From: Petrosia ficiformis
Taxonomy: Eukaryota > Porifera > Demospongiae > Haplosclerida > Petrosiidae
DNA length: 64,000 nucleotides
Assembly (NCBI GenBank): GCA_947044365.1
Contig: OX345637.1
Coordinates: 6,969,201 to 7,033,200, forward strand
Direction of reading: 5' to 3'
Shown piece by piece: positions 12,701 through 25,800 of this stretch. The translations under genes were made by a program, and so were the position numbers. The notes under the pieces were generated by a model. It saw only the letters and a program-made list of their open reading frames with translations, was not told the origin of the DNA and made no database searches. The number at the start of each line of letters is the position of its first letter. The stretch's first letter is position 1.

Positions 12701-14191
12701 ATGCTAAATAGTATGAATCCTGACAAATAGAGCCACATTCATAGATAATGAATAATTTTGCTGAGTCGTGGTATTTAAATTGCTGAGCCGCCATAACATT
12801 TAAAACATAATCATAGTCAAATTACCGCCAAATTGAGTGAACCCACAATACACTGCTAGGTTGTTGTTTGTGGTTTCCACTATACAAAATGAATCCCATA
12901 TTTATACTCCTTCATTAGAGCGTCTAATGCTATGGTTTGTATCATAATTAATGTATTATGTCTGTAGACTCTGTACTCTGTAGTACACATGACATACTTG
13001 GACCATCATATCCCAAAGAATTACAGAAGACATAACCATCAAGAGTATTCCATGACCAATGACATATAGAACCCCATACTCCATTGATACAGACTTCAGG
13101 TCTTCCTTCTTGTTCAATGACTCCATCAACAAGTCGTACTTCACCATCAGTACATTCACCAGGATCTATGATAGGAATAAAGTCATACTCAGTATGTGCA
13201 TAAGACTTGAATGTAGTTTTACTAACTATAACATCTTAGTCCATACTCTGTTCCACATGTTGATATTGATATGTAACAACCACTACTCCCTTTATTGTAT
13301 ACAGAACACTCATCAAGATCAGTATGTCCACTGTTACAATAGATATAGTTCAAATTGCTCTTATTATTACTGCAGCCAAATCTTTCATCAATAAATATTG
13401 TACTCCCTGTGTAATAACATGTTTGTATAATTCATGATGGATAAGATTAATATTCTTACAAGTGTATTGAGTATATCCCAATTTTTGACACATGAGAGAA
13501 GCTGTGTAAGAATTCAGTGAACACACAGGAGCCCAACCACTATAATAACAATACTCTACCCTTCCTTCATTTTCTGTTTCTCCATCGACCAAACGAACTT
13601 TACCACTTTTACAGTCATCACCTGTCGAGTGAGATATTATATCTAACGAGACATTTCGAGTTACCCAATTGTTCAGAATTTTCTAACATGTTATATGTAT
13701 ACATATAAAATAAGCACATACTATTTACCTCCACTTGGATCATAACAGATTACTCCTAGTTTATTATGATAATAATTACCACAACTAGACGAATAATACT
13801 TATAGCATTGAGACAAGCTAGTATGGTAACTGTAACACCGATAGTACTTGTTGTCATTGTAGTGACTGTATCCATAATAAAAACCACTATTGTATCTTGA
13901 GTCTAATAGACATACAATATGAAAATATGATGACATTATATATGTCACTTACCCACTGCTCCAGGATATCCTAACTGTAAACATACTAATTTAGCCGTAT
14001 AGCAATAGCCAGAGTAGCAAAACACACGCCACGTACTACCAATACATATTTGAACAACACCTTCATTAGGGGGAGTGTTATATGCACTCCATAGTCGGAC
14101 ATCTCCATCAGTGCATGATGGACCAATTGCTATATGGAGAAGAGTCACATGTTAAATCACATGATAGCTAGATACTTACAGTAACATCTCA

Positions 14192-14506
<315 letters not shown>

Positions 14507-14692
14507 TTATCATGTAATACTTACATGGACAGAAGACACCAGCCATCTCATTATATCCACAATAGGTGACTCCAATACTATAAGCATGACCACAGTCAAT
14601 GAGTTTACTCTCAGATCCACCACAATACATATAGTCCAACCAAATGGTACCATTACCATATCCATAATATGAGTAACATCTGTATACAGCAT

Positions 14693-15369
14693 CTATATGA
14701 TTATGTAAATAATTTTATGTGACTGGTGTCAGAGGACAAGCTGTTCTCCCAGATGCGACATCCCCTGAACATGTAATCCTGTGATCACATATAACATGAT
14801 CATATATAGGTTGATGTATCACCCTTCTAAGACCATGTTAAGAACACATTGGTAAGGGTGCATTAGAACACCAGACTGCACACAGTAGTATTTCCATGAA
14901 AGTCATAAATATTTGGGAGGGTGATGACTGCTGACATAAGATGGTGCACACTGCACAGTCCATGCAGGGTGGCAGTCTTGGGGCACAGATTTCTAGGTCT
15001 TCAGAAATTGCAATTTTAATTTACAGTCAAAATACAGTTATAATCTACACAAATTATCTCTAGTCACTGTACACCTTTTTCCAATCACTGACCATTGGTG
15101 TGCAATAACGTGGGTAAATCTATACAAGTGTTACTCTTGTATAACAAAAGGCTTTTGTAATATTGGTTTGGTGATATTTGGTTACTATAATTTTTCCTTT
15201 CTTTATCAATATGAATAATGGTTTAAGCCAATGCGTATATGTGTTCTTGTAATGCCCAGGTTAAAAATTACAAATAACACTAGCTATTTACCAGCAATAA
15301 TACAGAAAAATTTATAACTAACATACAACAATTGTTTCCCTGAATTTAACTTAAAGAATAATAAAAAAA
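14693..15369. other. Intron sequence, receptor copy 1
   Basis: No gene seen. It matches the equivalent introns of copies 2 (from 33005) and 3 (from 47921). GCAATAAC at about 15102-15109 is the empty site of the hAT-like element that occupies copy 2. Confidence 0.6.
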
Positions 15370-15655
15370 CGTTTGAAAGAGTATGTAGGGATATAAATCA
15401 AAACCGAAAAGCACAGGAACAAGGGCTTTGGTAACAAAAATAAATACCACTTCCACATTAAACACCACTTCCACATACGTAACAACCCTACATAAGTATT
15501 GCTTCTTTGCACTTTGCCTTCACTCTAGTCTAGCCATATATACTTATGTACGATTGTTATGTGGAAGTGGTGTTTAATTTGGAAGTGGTATTTAATTTTG
15601 TTACCAAAGCCATCTTGCTCCTGTGCTTTTTCGATTTTGATACTCTTTCATTTTA
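15370..15655. mobile_element. Palindromic MITE arm, family G
   Basis: An imperfect inverted repeat of about 285 bp: TATGTAGGGATATAAATC and a stretch with ACCACTTCCACATACGTAAC on the left are mirrored by TATGTGGAAGTGGTGTTTAA and a CTTTTTCGATTTTGATA stretch on the right. Related copies lie at about 33995-34275, 23235-23770 and 36905-37440. The rest of this copy seems to lie at 19730-19985, beyond the Helitron relic. Confidence 0.6.
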
Positions 15656-16689
15656 AAAAATGTTTTGTACTATTCTTGTATCGATTGGTAATTTCTTGAT
15701 CAAAAATGTGATGACTATTCTGTTTCATTTACAGCATTGATATTTTTTACAGGAATTGTGTTCAGGCCTAGGAGACAGTACATTTACTGCAATGTTATAA
15801 TTTATATATAATAGTAATAATATATATATATATAATACATGGACAGTCTTATCATTGTACTAACACCCTGTACACAAATGATAGACAACTATACATTATT
15901 GAGGGTAGTCAAGCAATAAACAGACGTATGAATTATTACCAAATAGTTCATGTACAAATGATGTTATGCAAATCATACAGAATGTCATGGATGAAAGTAG
16001 TCCATATGCTGTTGCATATAAGTACATGCATGAAGTTCAGCAAGAAGAACAAGGGTCTGCATGTGCAGAAAATAGAACATTTATTTCAAATGGGGTCCTG
16101 ATCAGAGAAGGTACAATGAGCCAATTCATGATGAGGTAGCTGCTGTTTTCATTGGTGAAGATGTGCCCCACCTGCAAATAGAGATGTTGTAATCTATCCC
16201 AAAAATACACCACAGTGTATCTCTTATATACCATGTAATCGAGATCCTATGTGTTATCTTCTTTTATTTCCTAGAGGAGATCTAGGTTGGCATAATGCAT
16301 GCATTATGTTGAAGAACACCAAACAGCAACAAGGACCAAAGTTACAATGCAACAATTTGTTTGTTATCGGATGGCTGTAAGGAAAGAATTTAGCTCTTTT
16401 CACAGTGAAGAGAAGCTGTTTCAACAGTATGCTGTGAATGGATATGTGAAAATAGAAGGTTGTAGGTTATATTACATTCGTAATAATCAAATTAAGAGTT
16501 GAATTATACTCTGGCCTGATGGATCATTTGTAGAACACTGCAATTGAAAGAAACATGAGAATAGGGACGCCAGTACTGTTACCATCAACATTTGCAGGTA
16601 GTCCCAGAGCCATGCAACAAAACTACCAAGATGCTATGGCAGTTGTTGCTTGCAAAATATGGTGAACCTGATCTCTTTCTCACTTACAC

Positions 16690-17340
16690 ATGAAATCCGA
16701 AAGCATGAGAGATTACAGAGAGATGGTCAGAAGTCTAAGTTTCAAACTCCAGTTAGCAGAGTTGTTAAATGATATTAAAAACAGACATGTTCTTGGTGTT
16801 CCAATTGCACATGTTCATGTGATTGAATTCCAGAAACGTGGTCTACCACATTGTCACATGCTTATTATACTCAGAGATGAAGATAAGCTGAGAGATAGCA
16901 ATGACATTAACAGAATAATCTCAGCAGAAATTCCGAATCAAAATGAAGATCCAGAGTTATATGAGATAATAAAGTTATGTATGATCTATGGATCATGTAT
17001 GGAAATCTGTATGTATGGGACATGTAAGAAGAAATTTCTAAAAGAATTTAGAGAGCAGACAAATGAAAATGTTAATAGATACCCTGCATATAGACGAAGT
17101 AACAATGGCCGAACTGTGACATTTGGTTGTTATGTTGTTGACAACAGGTATGTTGTACCATACAATGCACATCTTCTTAAAAAATACAGAGCACATATAA
17201 ATATTGAGGCATGTGCATCTGTGAAGAGTGTAAAATGTTTATTTATGTATATCTATAAAGGTCATGATTGTGCAAATATGAAGATGGTTGTAAATAATAA
17301 TGCAAGTGCACACCAAGTTCTATACCCTGATCAGGCCTGA
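16690..17340 (+). pseudogene. Helitron Rep (HUH) domain fragment
   Basis: A 216-codon open frame containing VIEFQKRGLPHCHMLIIL, the Helitron-like N-terminal domain with an H-x-H metal-binding pair (HCH) of the HUH nuclease class. FMYIYKGHDCANMKMV near the end is another conserved Helitron segment. The family protein nicks DNA and starts rolling-circle transposition. Here the frame runs into an inserted MITE at 17369 and the C-terminal catalytic tyrosines are not recognisable. Confidence 0.85.
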
Positions 17341-17368
17341 TGTACCAAAGCATTATGTGTTTAATTAA

Positions 17369-17909
17369 CCCTTATAAGACTGATGTCACATATATGTGAC
17401 ATTTCACCCCTACGTGGTTGAGAGTGTGTTCCTAGCTTTACGAAGCTCTCCAAATACTTGTAATTGGCGTCAAGCACAAGCCTATGGAAATGGCTAAAAC
17501 ATTGATGATTTTTCGGTCGCCCTTTGGCCTAAATAACGACTACGGGGGGAATTTTAAAGAGGGTGTTCCCCCGTTAATGGGGACGCAGCCCCTTCGCCGC
17601 TCACGCAATTTGCGGTTTTAGTGACCCCGCCCATTTGCTCTGGTTTGTACCTGAGGCATTTCCATTGCTGTAAAACCTGAAATCGTGGATGTAGCTGGTG
17701 CCAACATGCAGTGGGGTCATTTTGTTTGCCCCAGTTCCGGTCAAAAGAGGGAGAGCACTGCATTTGATCATACGAAGCGCTTGACTCCATGTCGAAAAAG
17801 GAGCCAAGTTTGGGGTAGAGAAAGTGAATTGTGGCCAAAATATATGCAATAGAGTCGCCAGTGTTGGAAATGGGAAGAATTTTGAAAAACAAGCTCAGTC
17901 CTCTAAGGG
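17369..17909. mobile_element. piggyBac-like MITE, family B, within the Helitron
   Basis: 541 bp flanked by TTAA on both sides (17365-17368 and 17910-17913). Termini are inverted: CCCTTATAAGACTGA on the left, and the right end reversed reads CCCTTAGAGGACTGA. TTAA target plus a CCC start is the piggyBac signature. There is no transposase; the minus-strand ORF inside is not recognisable. Part of the same family sits at 40867-41209. Confidence 0.85.
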
Positions 17910-17968
17910 TTAATAATTTTAGAGATATTAAGATGGAGAGGTGGTGACAGAATCGTTAGTCGTATATA

Positions 17969-18131
17969 CAGGGATGTGGAAATATTGAGCCAACTGCCGG
18001 ACATTTTGGCCGATTTTCAACACTTTGTCCTGCTCCCCATATACTTTGTATATAGTTCGGTTTTAATTTACCGGACATTCACTAGATTTATTGGACAATG
18101 TCCTGCATGACTGGCTGTTTCCACACCACTG
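17969..18131. mobile_element. Short hAT-like MITE within the Helitron
   Basis: 163 bp bounded by CAGGGATGTGGAAA and, reversed at the right end, CAGTGGTGTGGAAACAGCC. CAG-type ends suggest hAT. The 8-bp flanks (CGTATATA and CATATGTA) agree only partly, so the target duplication is degraded or wrongly placed. Confidence 0.6.
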
Positions 18132-18802
18132 CATATGTATTCAGTTAGTCCTACTGATCCAGAAAAGTTTTATCTTAGATTACTTCTTCTACATGTACCG
18201 GGAGTAACATGTTATGATGATCTAAAAATGGTTGATGGTATATTTGTTGATAGTGTTCGGGAAGCATGCATTAAAAGGCATCTTCTTACAGATGACAATG
18301 AGTATGAAGATGCATTGGTAGAAGCTTCGGGATTTCAAATGCTTAGACAATTCAGATACATGTTTGCCACCATTTGTGCTTACTGTCATCCTTCAGATCC
18401 ACTAGCTATTTGGTCAAAGAGTTCATAATTGAAGATCTGTTATTAAATCGCAATTCAGCTGTTGCAATGAACATGGCTCTAAATGAAATTAATTCAATTT
18501 TATATGAGAATGGTAGTACAAATTGTGAAAGAATTGGTCTTCCTATACCAGTTGATTCACAATTGAATGATGAAACGACTCAAGAGCAACAATGAGAGAT
18601 AGATTTAGATATTCTCAATAATGAACAGAGACAACTGGTAGACTGCAATTTTAGCAGTAGAGAGTAGTGTTGAAGAAGATTCAACGCGTCCTAAATGTTT
18701 GTATGTTGATGCTCTGGGTGGTTCTGGAAAGACATTTGTCTTTAACATGATTGCAAATTATTTGCATCAAAATTGTGCTGCTTGGACTGGTATAGCACAC
18801 AG

Positions 18803-19197
18803 CAAAAATGGAATTGTTAAAATAAATAACAAATATTAATGGTTAGTGCAGTTGCAAGGAAACAATTACCGGTAGTTGTTTGTTCAAAATAATTAATACA
18901 GAGTAGCTATGTTATTAGATGTATGACACTCTGTATTATAAAATATGTAGAAGATATATGTACCAATTATAATCAATTATCATACCTAACATCTCATATT
19001 AGAAGGTATAAAATGATTTAATTAAAATATCTTTGTATAATCCGGAAAGGAAAATTGAAATTACAATAATTGGATTACAATTACAAGTATATCTTTACAT
19101 AAAAACCCACACGACCAATTAAATTACAATTCCCACTATTCCTTGCAACTGTACTAACCAATAAATTTGTTAATTTAACAATTTTATTTTGCAGTGC
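18803..19197. mobile_element. MITE, family D, within the Helitron helicase
   Basis: About 395 bp with terminal inverted repeats of some 50 bp: GGAATTGTTAAAATAAATAA and GTTAGTGCAGTTGCAAGGA on the left against TCCTTGCAACTGTACTAACC and TTAACAATTTTATTTTGCAG on the right. It separates the Walker A segment from the next helicase motif. Related copies lie at 52410-52772 and in part at 22690-22950 and 36345-36615. Confidence 0.7.
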
Positions 19198-19985
19198 AGC
19201 AACACTTTTGACTGAAAAGTTATGTTATTAGGTGGAGATTTTAGACAAGTTCTCCCTGTTGTACCTCGTGCAACAGAAACAGTTGTTATAGACACATGCC
19301 TTAAAAGGTCAATTCTATGGCAACATTTTCAACAAAAAACTAAAGCAGAATATGCGTACAAACCAGGAAGAGCAAGAGTTTTCTAAATGGCTTCTTGAAT
19401 TAGGAAATGGAACACTCATAGACAGAGAAGATTGAACAGAATTGGAGAGAGAGACATGAAATTTAGTTTATTCTTAAACACAAATTATAATATATTTATT
19501 TGTAGTATAAATATATAAATTATGATTCTAGATAATAATTCTTTTAAAGAACATACTACACTATGCTTGCCTAGCTTAAACAGCTGAAGGCAAGGTAGAC
19601 AAAGCGATGAAGAAAGATAAGATGACCGTCTGTGCATTGCTGTTTAATCTTCATTTATTAATTCATCATTAGTTCATTACTCATTCGTCTTCATAATTTT
19701 CATTAATCATTGATTTATTTTATGACATTATGACTTTACGAGGGCCCATAGTGAAAATGACGGCCGAAGGCCGTTATTTCGCTAGTAATGAAGATTTTGC
19801 CAAATTTACTACTCGCCGCTTCTCTACTTTAACGACATTCTCTGGGCATCTAAAATGTATTATTAGTCATAAAATTACTCAGTATTATAAGTTATATGTA
19901 TATTTTAACTTATATGTATATAGCTGAGATTTCAGTTTACCACTTTCAATGTATCGGCGGAATTTTTTTTCGGGCCATCGTGTAC

Positions 19986-21023
19986 TTGTGGTAAGACTAC
20001 TTCACAAATGATTTACTACTTAATAACATATTGTTAAAGATGAGGACTTAGTCTACCGTAGAGAAGCGGTTGTGCTGACTCAGCATGCAGGGAATCCTAT
20101 ACCAATCAAATTCAAGTATACTGATGGTAACATCATCAAATAATAGATGTAATGTATGCTGCGCCCTAAAATGTATTTTGTTCTGGTGAAAAGCTGTTTG
20201 TTGCTGATGGCTATCAACCTTTTTTTGTTACAAAGCTAAGCTAGGAAAGTAAATCTACACTACTAAGGCAAGAGATGAATGTTTGGAAAGGTTCATGCAT
20301 GGGAAAAATGTGTTTGTTAATTTACCAACTCAGAAAAGAGCCTATGTTATACCAGTGTCTGGCAGTGAGTCTAGATCTATCGTTGTTATTTGACACCAAG
20401 TGACTGGCAGCAAGAATGGGAATGAAGTGTGGCTTTCTTAGAAGATCTTCTATCCAACTAAATAAGTTAGAATTCTGAGCGTTTTTAAATTGTAAAGATA
20501 TAATATGTCTCAGTATGAAGGTTGTGTACAAAATCCCGCTCATGTAGTCGTCCTGCCTAACACAAATTCTATCACATTATTACGAAATGCATGGGGGAAT
20601 GTTGTGCTTTGACCACACACTACCTTTCGAGGAGATTTCTAAGAGTAAAGAGATTATTTGTACTGAAAGTTCCAAACTTGGCTTGTCTCATTACCCATCC
20701 ACAGTACTATAACATGTTTGGACTTTTAAAATTTTATTTATTAATTTTCGAGGTACGAAAATTAATAAATAAAACTGTAAACAGTCCAAACATGTTATAG
20801 TACTGTGCATCAGGTACAGTGAAGAACAATTGCAAGGTAATACATGAGTATATGAACGTGATAGTACAACATTTCTGTAAGTTTTCTATATCACTAGATG
20901 AGAGAGGCCTTAAAATCACTTTGTGTATACTAACGTAGCCACGCCAGTCATACGCTCTATAGAAAAAAAGCCTGAAGCGTAAGGGTCTCGCTTGCCGATG
21001 CGACGTTCTGTATTTAGTGCTTC
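19986..21023. other. Intron sequence, receptor copy 1, with a hairpin insertion
   Basis: No gene seen. It is shared in part with 34270-34860 and 48570-49170 in the sister introns. Copy 1 has an extra hairpin (arms about 20702-20751 and 20756-20806) absent from copy 2. Confidence 0.55.
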
Positions 21024-21367
21024 GGTGACGCGAGACTACACAGAGCGTACCACTCTTCAATAATTACACAATAATAATCTGTATTATATATATATTAGCT
21101 AGTGCATATACAAACTTGAAATGGAGAATCCTAGTTGTCTACATACAACTTGAGCATCGCGACGCGAGACTACACAGAGCATACTCTTCAACAATTACAC
21201 AATAATAATCTGTATTATTATAAGCTAGTGCATATACAAACTTGAAATGGAGAATCCTAGTTGTCTACATACAACTTGAGCATCGCGACGCGAGACTACA
21301 CAGAGCATACTCTTCAACAATTACACAATAATAATCTGTATTATTATTAGCTAGTGCATATACAAAC
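21024..21367. repeat. Tandem repeat of about 126 bp containing an exon end
   Basis: Nearly three units in tandem, period about 126 bp. Each carries GCGACGCGAGACTACACAGA, an ATTACACAATAATAATCTG stretch and the last 45 or so bases of SRCR exon 2 with its donor site. The array runs into the real exon 2 at 21368. The same array precedes exon 2 of copy 2 (34870-35207). Copy 3 has no array. Confidence 0.8.
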
Positions 21368-22097
21368 TTGAAATGGAGAATCCTAGTTGTCTGCATACAA
21401 CTTCAGCATCATAAAAGTCCCAACTGTTATCACATACCCATCCCCATTCATCATCAATACAGATCTGTACATTACCCTCATAACTTCCAGAGCCTCCGAC
21501 AAGACGTAGATCACCACGAGTGCACTGTGACTCTGTGTTTAACAATAGTATACAATTATTAATAGATTTTTTAAATATTTGCAGCAAATAATTATATGCA
21601 AACTTTTCAATAATACTGCAGGAAAATGTTAACATAGAGATACAAGTACATCATATTTTCATATACCTGCACGAGAAGTAAGAATTGCAAGAAAACACAC
21701 AAGTACAACTGCTGCCACAGACATCTTTATAGATCCTTGTAGATGAAATTTTGCTGAGTTGCTTTACCGGTCGTGCAAACAAGTAATACTGTAAATCACG
21801 CGTTGTGCTTGGTTGTTGAGTTTAATTTATAGAAAATAATCGATGGATATGAATATTAATCGCATTCCATAATGGTCGTCTAGGTTATGATTGCATGGTA
21901 ATTATAATCCAATTTCAATTATCCTTACATAGATATACAAAGAAGCAAAATAAGTTAAATAACATTTTAATTAAATCATTTTAGGTCTTCTTTGTGCATC
22001 TATTATGATATATTGGACATGATAATTGATTATAGTACAATTTGATTAGTGTGCAGGGAATCTGCACATCAATCAAATTCAAGTATATATACATCAA

Positions 22098-22553
22098 CAA
22101 GTGTATATAGAGAAAAAAAACATCCCTATGATTGCTTTACAAATTTATAAAAGTATCCCTATGACTGCTTTGTGGTGTCCAGCATTCAGTAATCATGGCT
22201 GACTATCAAGCATGAAATACAACAGCTTATTATAGTTATTATTTTGATTATCTACTCTCCTGACCTTTCAAAAGACCTTATAGAACTTTAGGAATATATG
22301 TCAGGCAGAATAGCTAGCGATTAGTTCCAGTTTCTAAGTAAGCTACACAGCTTTCTTTCTGCTGGTGTGTAGAGCTTGATCGCGCGTTCTTTTACGCGCC
22401 ACGCCCATTAATTGACCGAGCCCCGGGAATGATGTAACTTCCTTAACTACGTATACAACGCATACTCGCGTAGGTGACACAAACATATATATATATAAAC
22501 ATACATCGAACCCGTGGGAAAGCAATCATAGGGATGGCCCTACGGGCCATAAA
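22098..22553. mobile_element. MITE, family F, copy 1
   Basis: About 450 bp with inverted ends CATCCCTATGATTGCTTT (22121) and AAAGCAATCATAGGGATG (about 22517), inside slightly longer flanks. Other copies: 35962-36212 (5' truncated), 37675-38060 (inverted), 54180-54740 (degenerate, inverted) and 55225-55746. No coding capacity. It appears nested in a family D element that ends near 22950. Confidence 0.65.
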
Positions 22554-23234
22554 AATAATAGACAAATATCGTATGATCAGATCTGTGACATGTGCTTGAA
22601 AAAGACATAGGAATATTTGTTCTGGCAATTAAGATAAGCCCTTTTATCACTGATGGCTATATACCATCCTTTATAATAATCCAATAATTGTAATTTCTTA
22701 CTCTGTCTAATAGATGTACAAAGAAGCAGAATTAAATGATTTTAGGTTTCCAAACCTTTTTTGTGCATCTAATATGAGATATTAGGCATGATAATTGATT
22801 ATGATTGGTACATATATATCTTCTACAATTTTAATACAAAGTATCTACCGTGTTAGATGTATGTGTTTGAACAACCAACTAATTGTTAAATCCTTGCAAC
22901 TGCGCTAACCAATCCATTTGTCACTTTAACAATTCCATTTTTGCAATGTATACTATTGTTATTTGATACCTGGTGACTGACATCAAGTATGGGAAAGTAA
23001 CTAGTCTCTGATATTTCGCCATTGGCAGGCATGGCAGGACACATTTGTGAATGATCACGTGTTCTGGACTAATAAATAATCACATGACATGCTGAGCAAA
23101 ACTAAGAAATTGCTAGAAAGTCACCAGTCTCATACCCAGCCACCCACTACATGGAGAAGCATTTGGTGACTTTCTTGGTTGTGCTGGCACTACCATTCAA
23201 TAAAAAACAATGGAAACAAGAATACATTTTCAAT
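22554..23234. other. Intergenic spacer between units 1 and 2
   Basis: No gene seen. It contains the right half of a family D MITE (to about 22950) and is nearly identical to 36213-36903. Confidence 0.55.
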
Positions 23235-23770
23235 AAAAATGAAAGATGTAGGAACGTCAAAACCCAAAAATTAAAGTAAACTATGTGAACAAGTTTGGGA
23301 GGTTAATGTACGTAGTACCCAAAATTTAACAAACCACTTCCATATAACCCTACATAAGTACAGCCCTTTGTATTTTGCTTTGTAGTACGTGGTGTAAGTA
23401 TGTGTACTTATGTAGGGTTATATGGAAGTGGTTTGTTTAATTTTGAATACTACATTAACCTCCAGATCCTGACATACTTTTTGGGTTTTGTCCTCCCTAC
23501 ATCTTCCATTTTTATTGGAAAATGTTTTTTATTATTCTTTTAAATAATAGCTAACTAATATGATGAAGATTTTGCTAGTTTTGCTACTTGCCAGAAGCTC
23601 TGCCTTAAAGATAATCTCCAACTGTCTAGAAGATGTTGTTAGTCACAAAAACACTAGATATCAAAAGGTATGTGTGTATTAATTAAGACTTGTCTATAAT
23701 TTTAGCAGAGATTTCAGCTCATCACTGCAATTGAAATGAAGGGCGGCCATTTTTTTCGTGCCATCCCTAC
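23235..23770. mobile_element. Palindromic MITE, family G, unit 1/2 spacer
   Basis: The left part (23235-23520) is a strong imperfect palindrome: AAATGAAAGATGTAGGA and CTTCCATATAACCCTACATA are mirrored by TATGTAGGGTTATATGGAAG and the ACATCTTCCATTTTTATTG stretch. The element continues to CGTGCCATCCCTACATAG near 23757. A nearly identical copy is at 36905-37440. Confidence 0.65.
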
Positions 23771-25800
23771 ATAGAGAGTACTACTGTACTCTCTGATACA
23801 TCCACATGTACATGTATATATAAAATTAAATCATTATAATGAATCATATCATAGCATGTTATTGCTTATTGAACATTAATAAAATAACAAATGTTCAAAA
23901 AATATATATATATATGTATATCCTTTCTTCATAGCTACTCTGATCACTATAAAAACTGATATGACCAGGTTAGATGAGTTTCATTCTTATAACATGAAAC
24001 AAATAATTTTTGTGAAGCCAAGAACAAGCTGCAAACCTACATGCATGTCATTTATACTGCTTGACAGTAAGTGTCACTGTCAAAGTAGCTAACCATATAG
24101 CTACTCAATATACTGTAAACAAAAGATCATTCATGCTGTTTGACAGTACAGCAGTGTTACTGTGAAAGCAGCTAGTTATAGTAAACTATTGTCACATGAT
24201 ATAACATAACTCTATACTTTAAGGGACTCACATTATTGATACTATAATACCTATAGACATTGTATATACGAACCAACCAAATTAAATGAAACAACAAGCA
24301 ATTTTTTTACAGTGTTATTTTAACAACTTGGTTTTTGTAATGATGTCATGACTAATAACACTAAAATATGCAATAGTGATATCACAGTACATGAGAGGAG
24401 AAGAGTGTCAAACAACACACATGGTCATTAAAATACTGTGTGTATGTATATATAGTAACATGACAGGCATGTGATATTTTCACCATAAAGTATTTCAAAA
24501 TACCTCACAAAGTAAGTAGCTATACTAAAATAATTTACAGAAACACGGGACATGTCTGTCATGATACTTCATGCACACAGTATTTCAACTACTCTATGTG
24601 TTGTTCGACAATCCTTTTGTGTACTCTTGGCAAAATGGAGAAATCTTAATTTGATTATAAGCGGTTGATTTCAAACCAACTTAACCAAACCAACCATTAT
24701 AGTTATTACACAAGCAAATTATCTCTGAGCAAGTATATATCTAATATAAGCATTGTTTTCTTGTCTGCAACCAAAATTAAATGTCACTCTACATCTAACA
24801 CACAGAAGACATCACAAATGCAGTAGGAATAGTACTGTCACAGGATCTACATAACTGTTTATAATAATTATAATGTAAAATTAAAAAACACAAACACATT
24901 ATAAACACTCATAAATAATCACGGGTGACGATATCACCATATTCATACATACAAGTGCATGTTTTTTTCAACACCCAAGTGACAGCATGCAGTGTACTCT
25001 ACAAACAGCACTGAATTACACAATAACTTATATAGTAGTTAGGCTAGCTCAATATGTGCTCCATAGCCATATCAGTCAATACGATTGGTATAAATTTGTA
25101 AGTATTAAAAAAACATTATTACATGCACTCAAAACTGAATTCATAAAACTTATGTACAGTGACAATATTAGTTCCACAATTTATTGACATCTATGATGAC
25201 TCTGGTTACACTCTGTGCTGATGTAAAACCATATTGAAAAGTGCATATGCAATTACAACAGAACAATATCTATACGCAAAAAATGCCCTTATTTATACAG
25301 ATCAAAAATCTTCTAGAACATTCCAGACATGACCTATCTAAATTAAAGAAAAAAACAAGAACCTTCCAGAAACAAACAAAGAGGTGACAAAGTATGATAT
25401 CACCACTGTAATGATATAGAACCAATAAATGATTTTTAAAACATATACATCTAACATAAACTAATATACACCTTATCCAATTACCAATCCTTGACAGCAA
25501 GTAATAATTATGTACTCTTTGGTAGAGCTTGAGATTTCTTTTGGTTTTCAGTTGTTTCGAGTTTTATATCAATCTACTTTATTAATGTATTGTTAGTATT
25601 AGAAACAACCAATAAAATAATATTGTGCATCATAATTATTAAAACAAGTATGTGTGTCATGCACTGTTTACTATATATTCAAGTCCTATATTATACTAAC
25701 TTCCCATGTAATTGGTACAATCACATGATTTTTGAAGACACTTTCAGAAGTGTATGAATGACATATTCTCTGTGCATTAGCAATATTATCAGAAACAGAG

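Larger units (their letters stand above)
15870..19435 (+). mobile_element. Helitron (Rep/helicase) relic
   Basis: Fragments follow the order of an animal Helitron RepHel protein. Segments with RYNEPIHDEVAAVFIGED and YPKNTPQCISLIPCNRDPM lie near 16110-16260, and VTMQQFVCYRMAVR near 16336. The Rep domain is at 16690-17340. LRLLLLHVPGVTCYDD (about 18172-18220) and SDPLAIW come next. A Walker A box (LGGSGKTFVF, about 18716-18745) and LLGGDFRQVLPVVPR (about 19223-19267) belong to the Pif1-type helicase. It is broken by stops and by three inserted short elements. TC and CTRR-hairpin ends were not located. It lies in the third intron of receptor copy 1, opposite to the gene. Confidence 0.85.

Noticed and set aside
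17554..17892. 112-codon minus-strand ORF in the piggyBac-like MITE
   Set aside because: No transposase motifs, and the related element at 40867 does not preserve the frame.
21024..21367. CRISPR-like spaced repeats
   Set aside because: Repeats are directly tandem at 126 bp, contain exon sequence, and the genome is eukaryotic.
24987..25187. 66-codon + strand ORF, identical at 38938-39138
   Set aside because: Identity reflects the recent duplication of the non-coding block; the unit 1 version stops early, and no domain or signal peptide is visible.
25270..25500. 76-codon minus-strand ORF, identical at 39221-39451
   Set aside because: Lies in the duplicated spacer with no recognisable feature; preserved only because the two units are nearly identical there.
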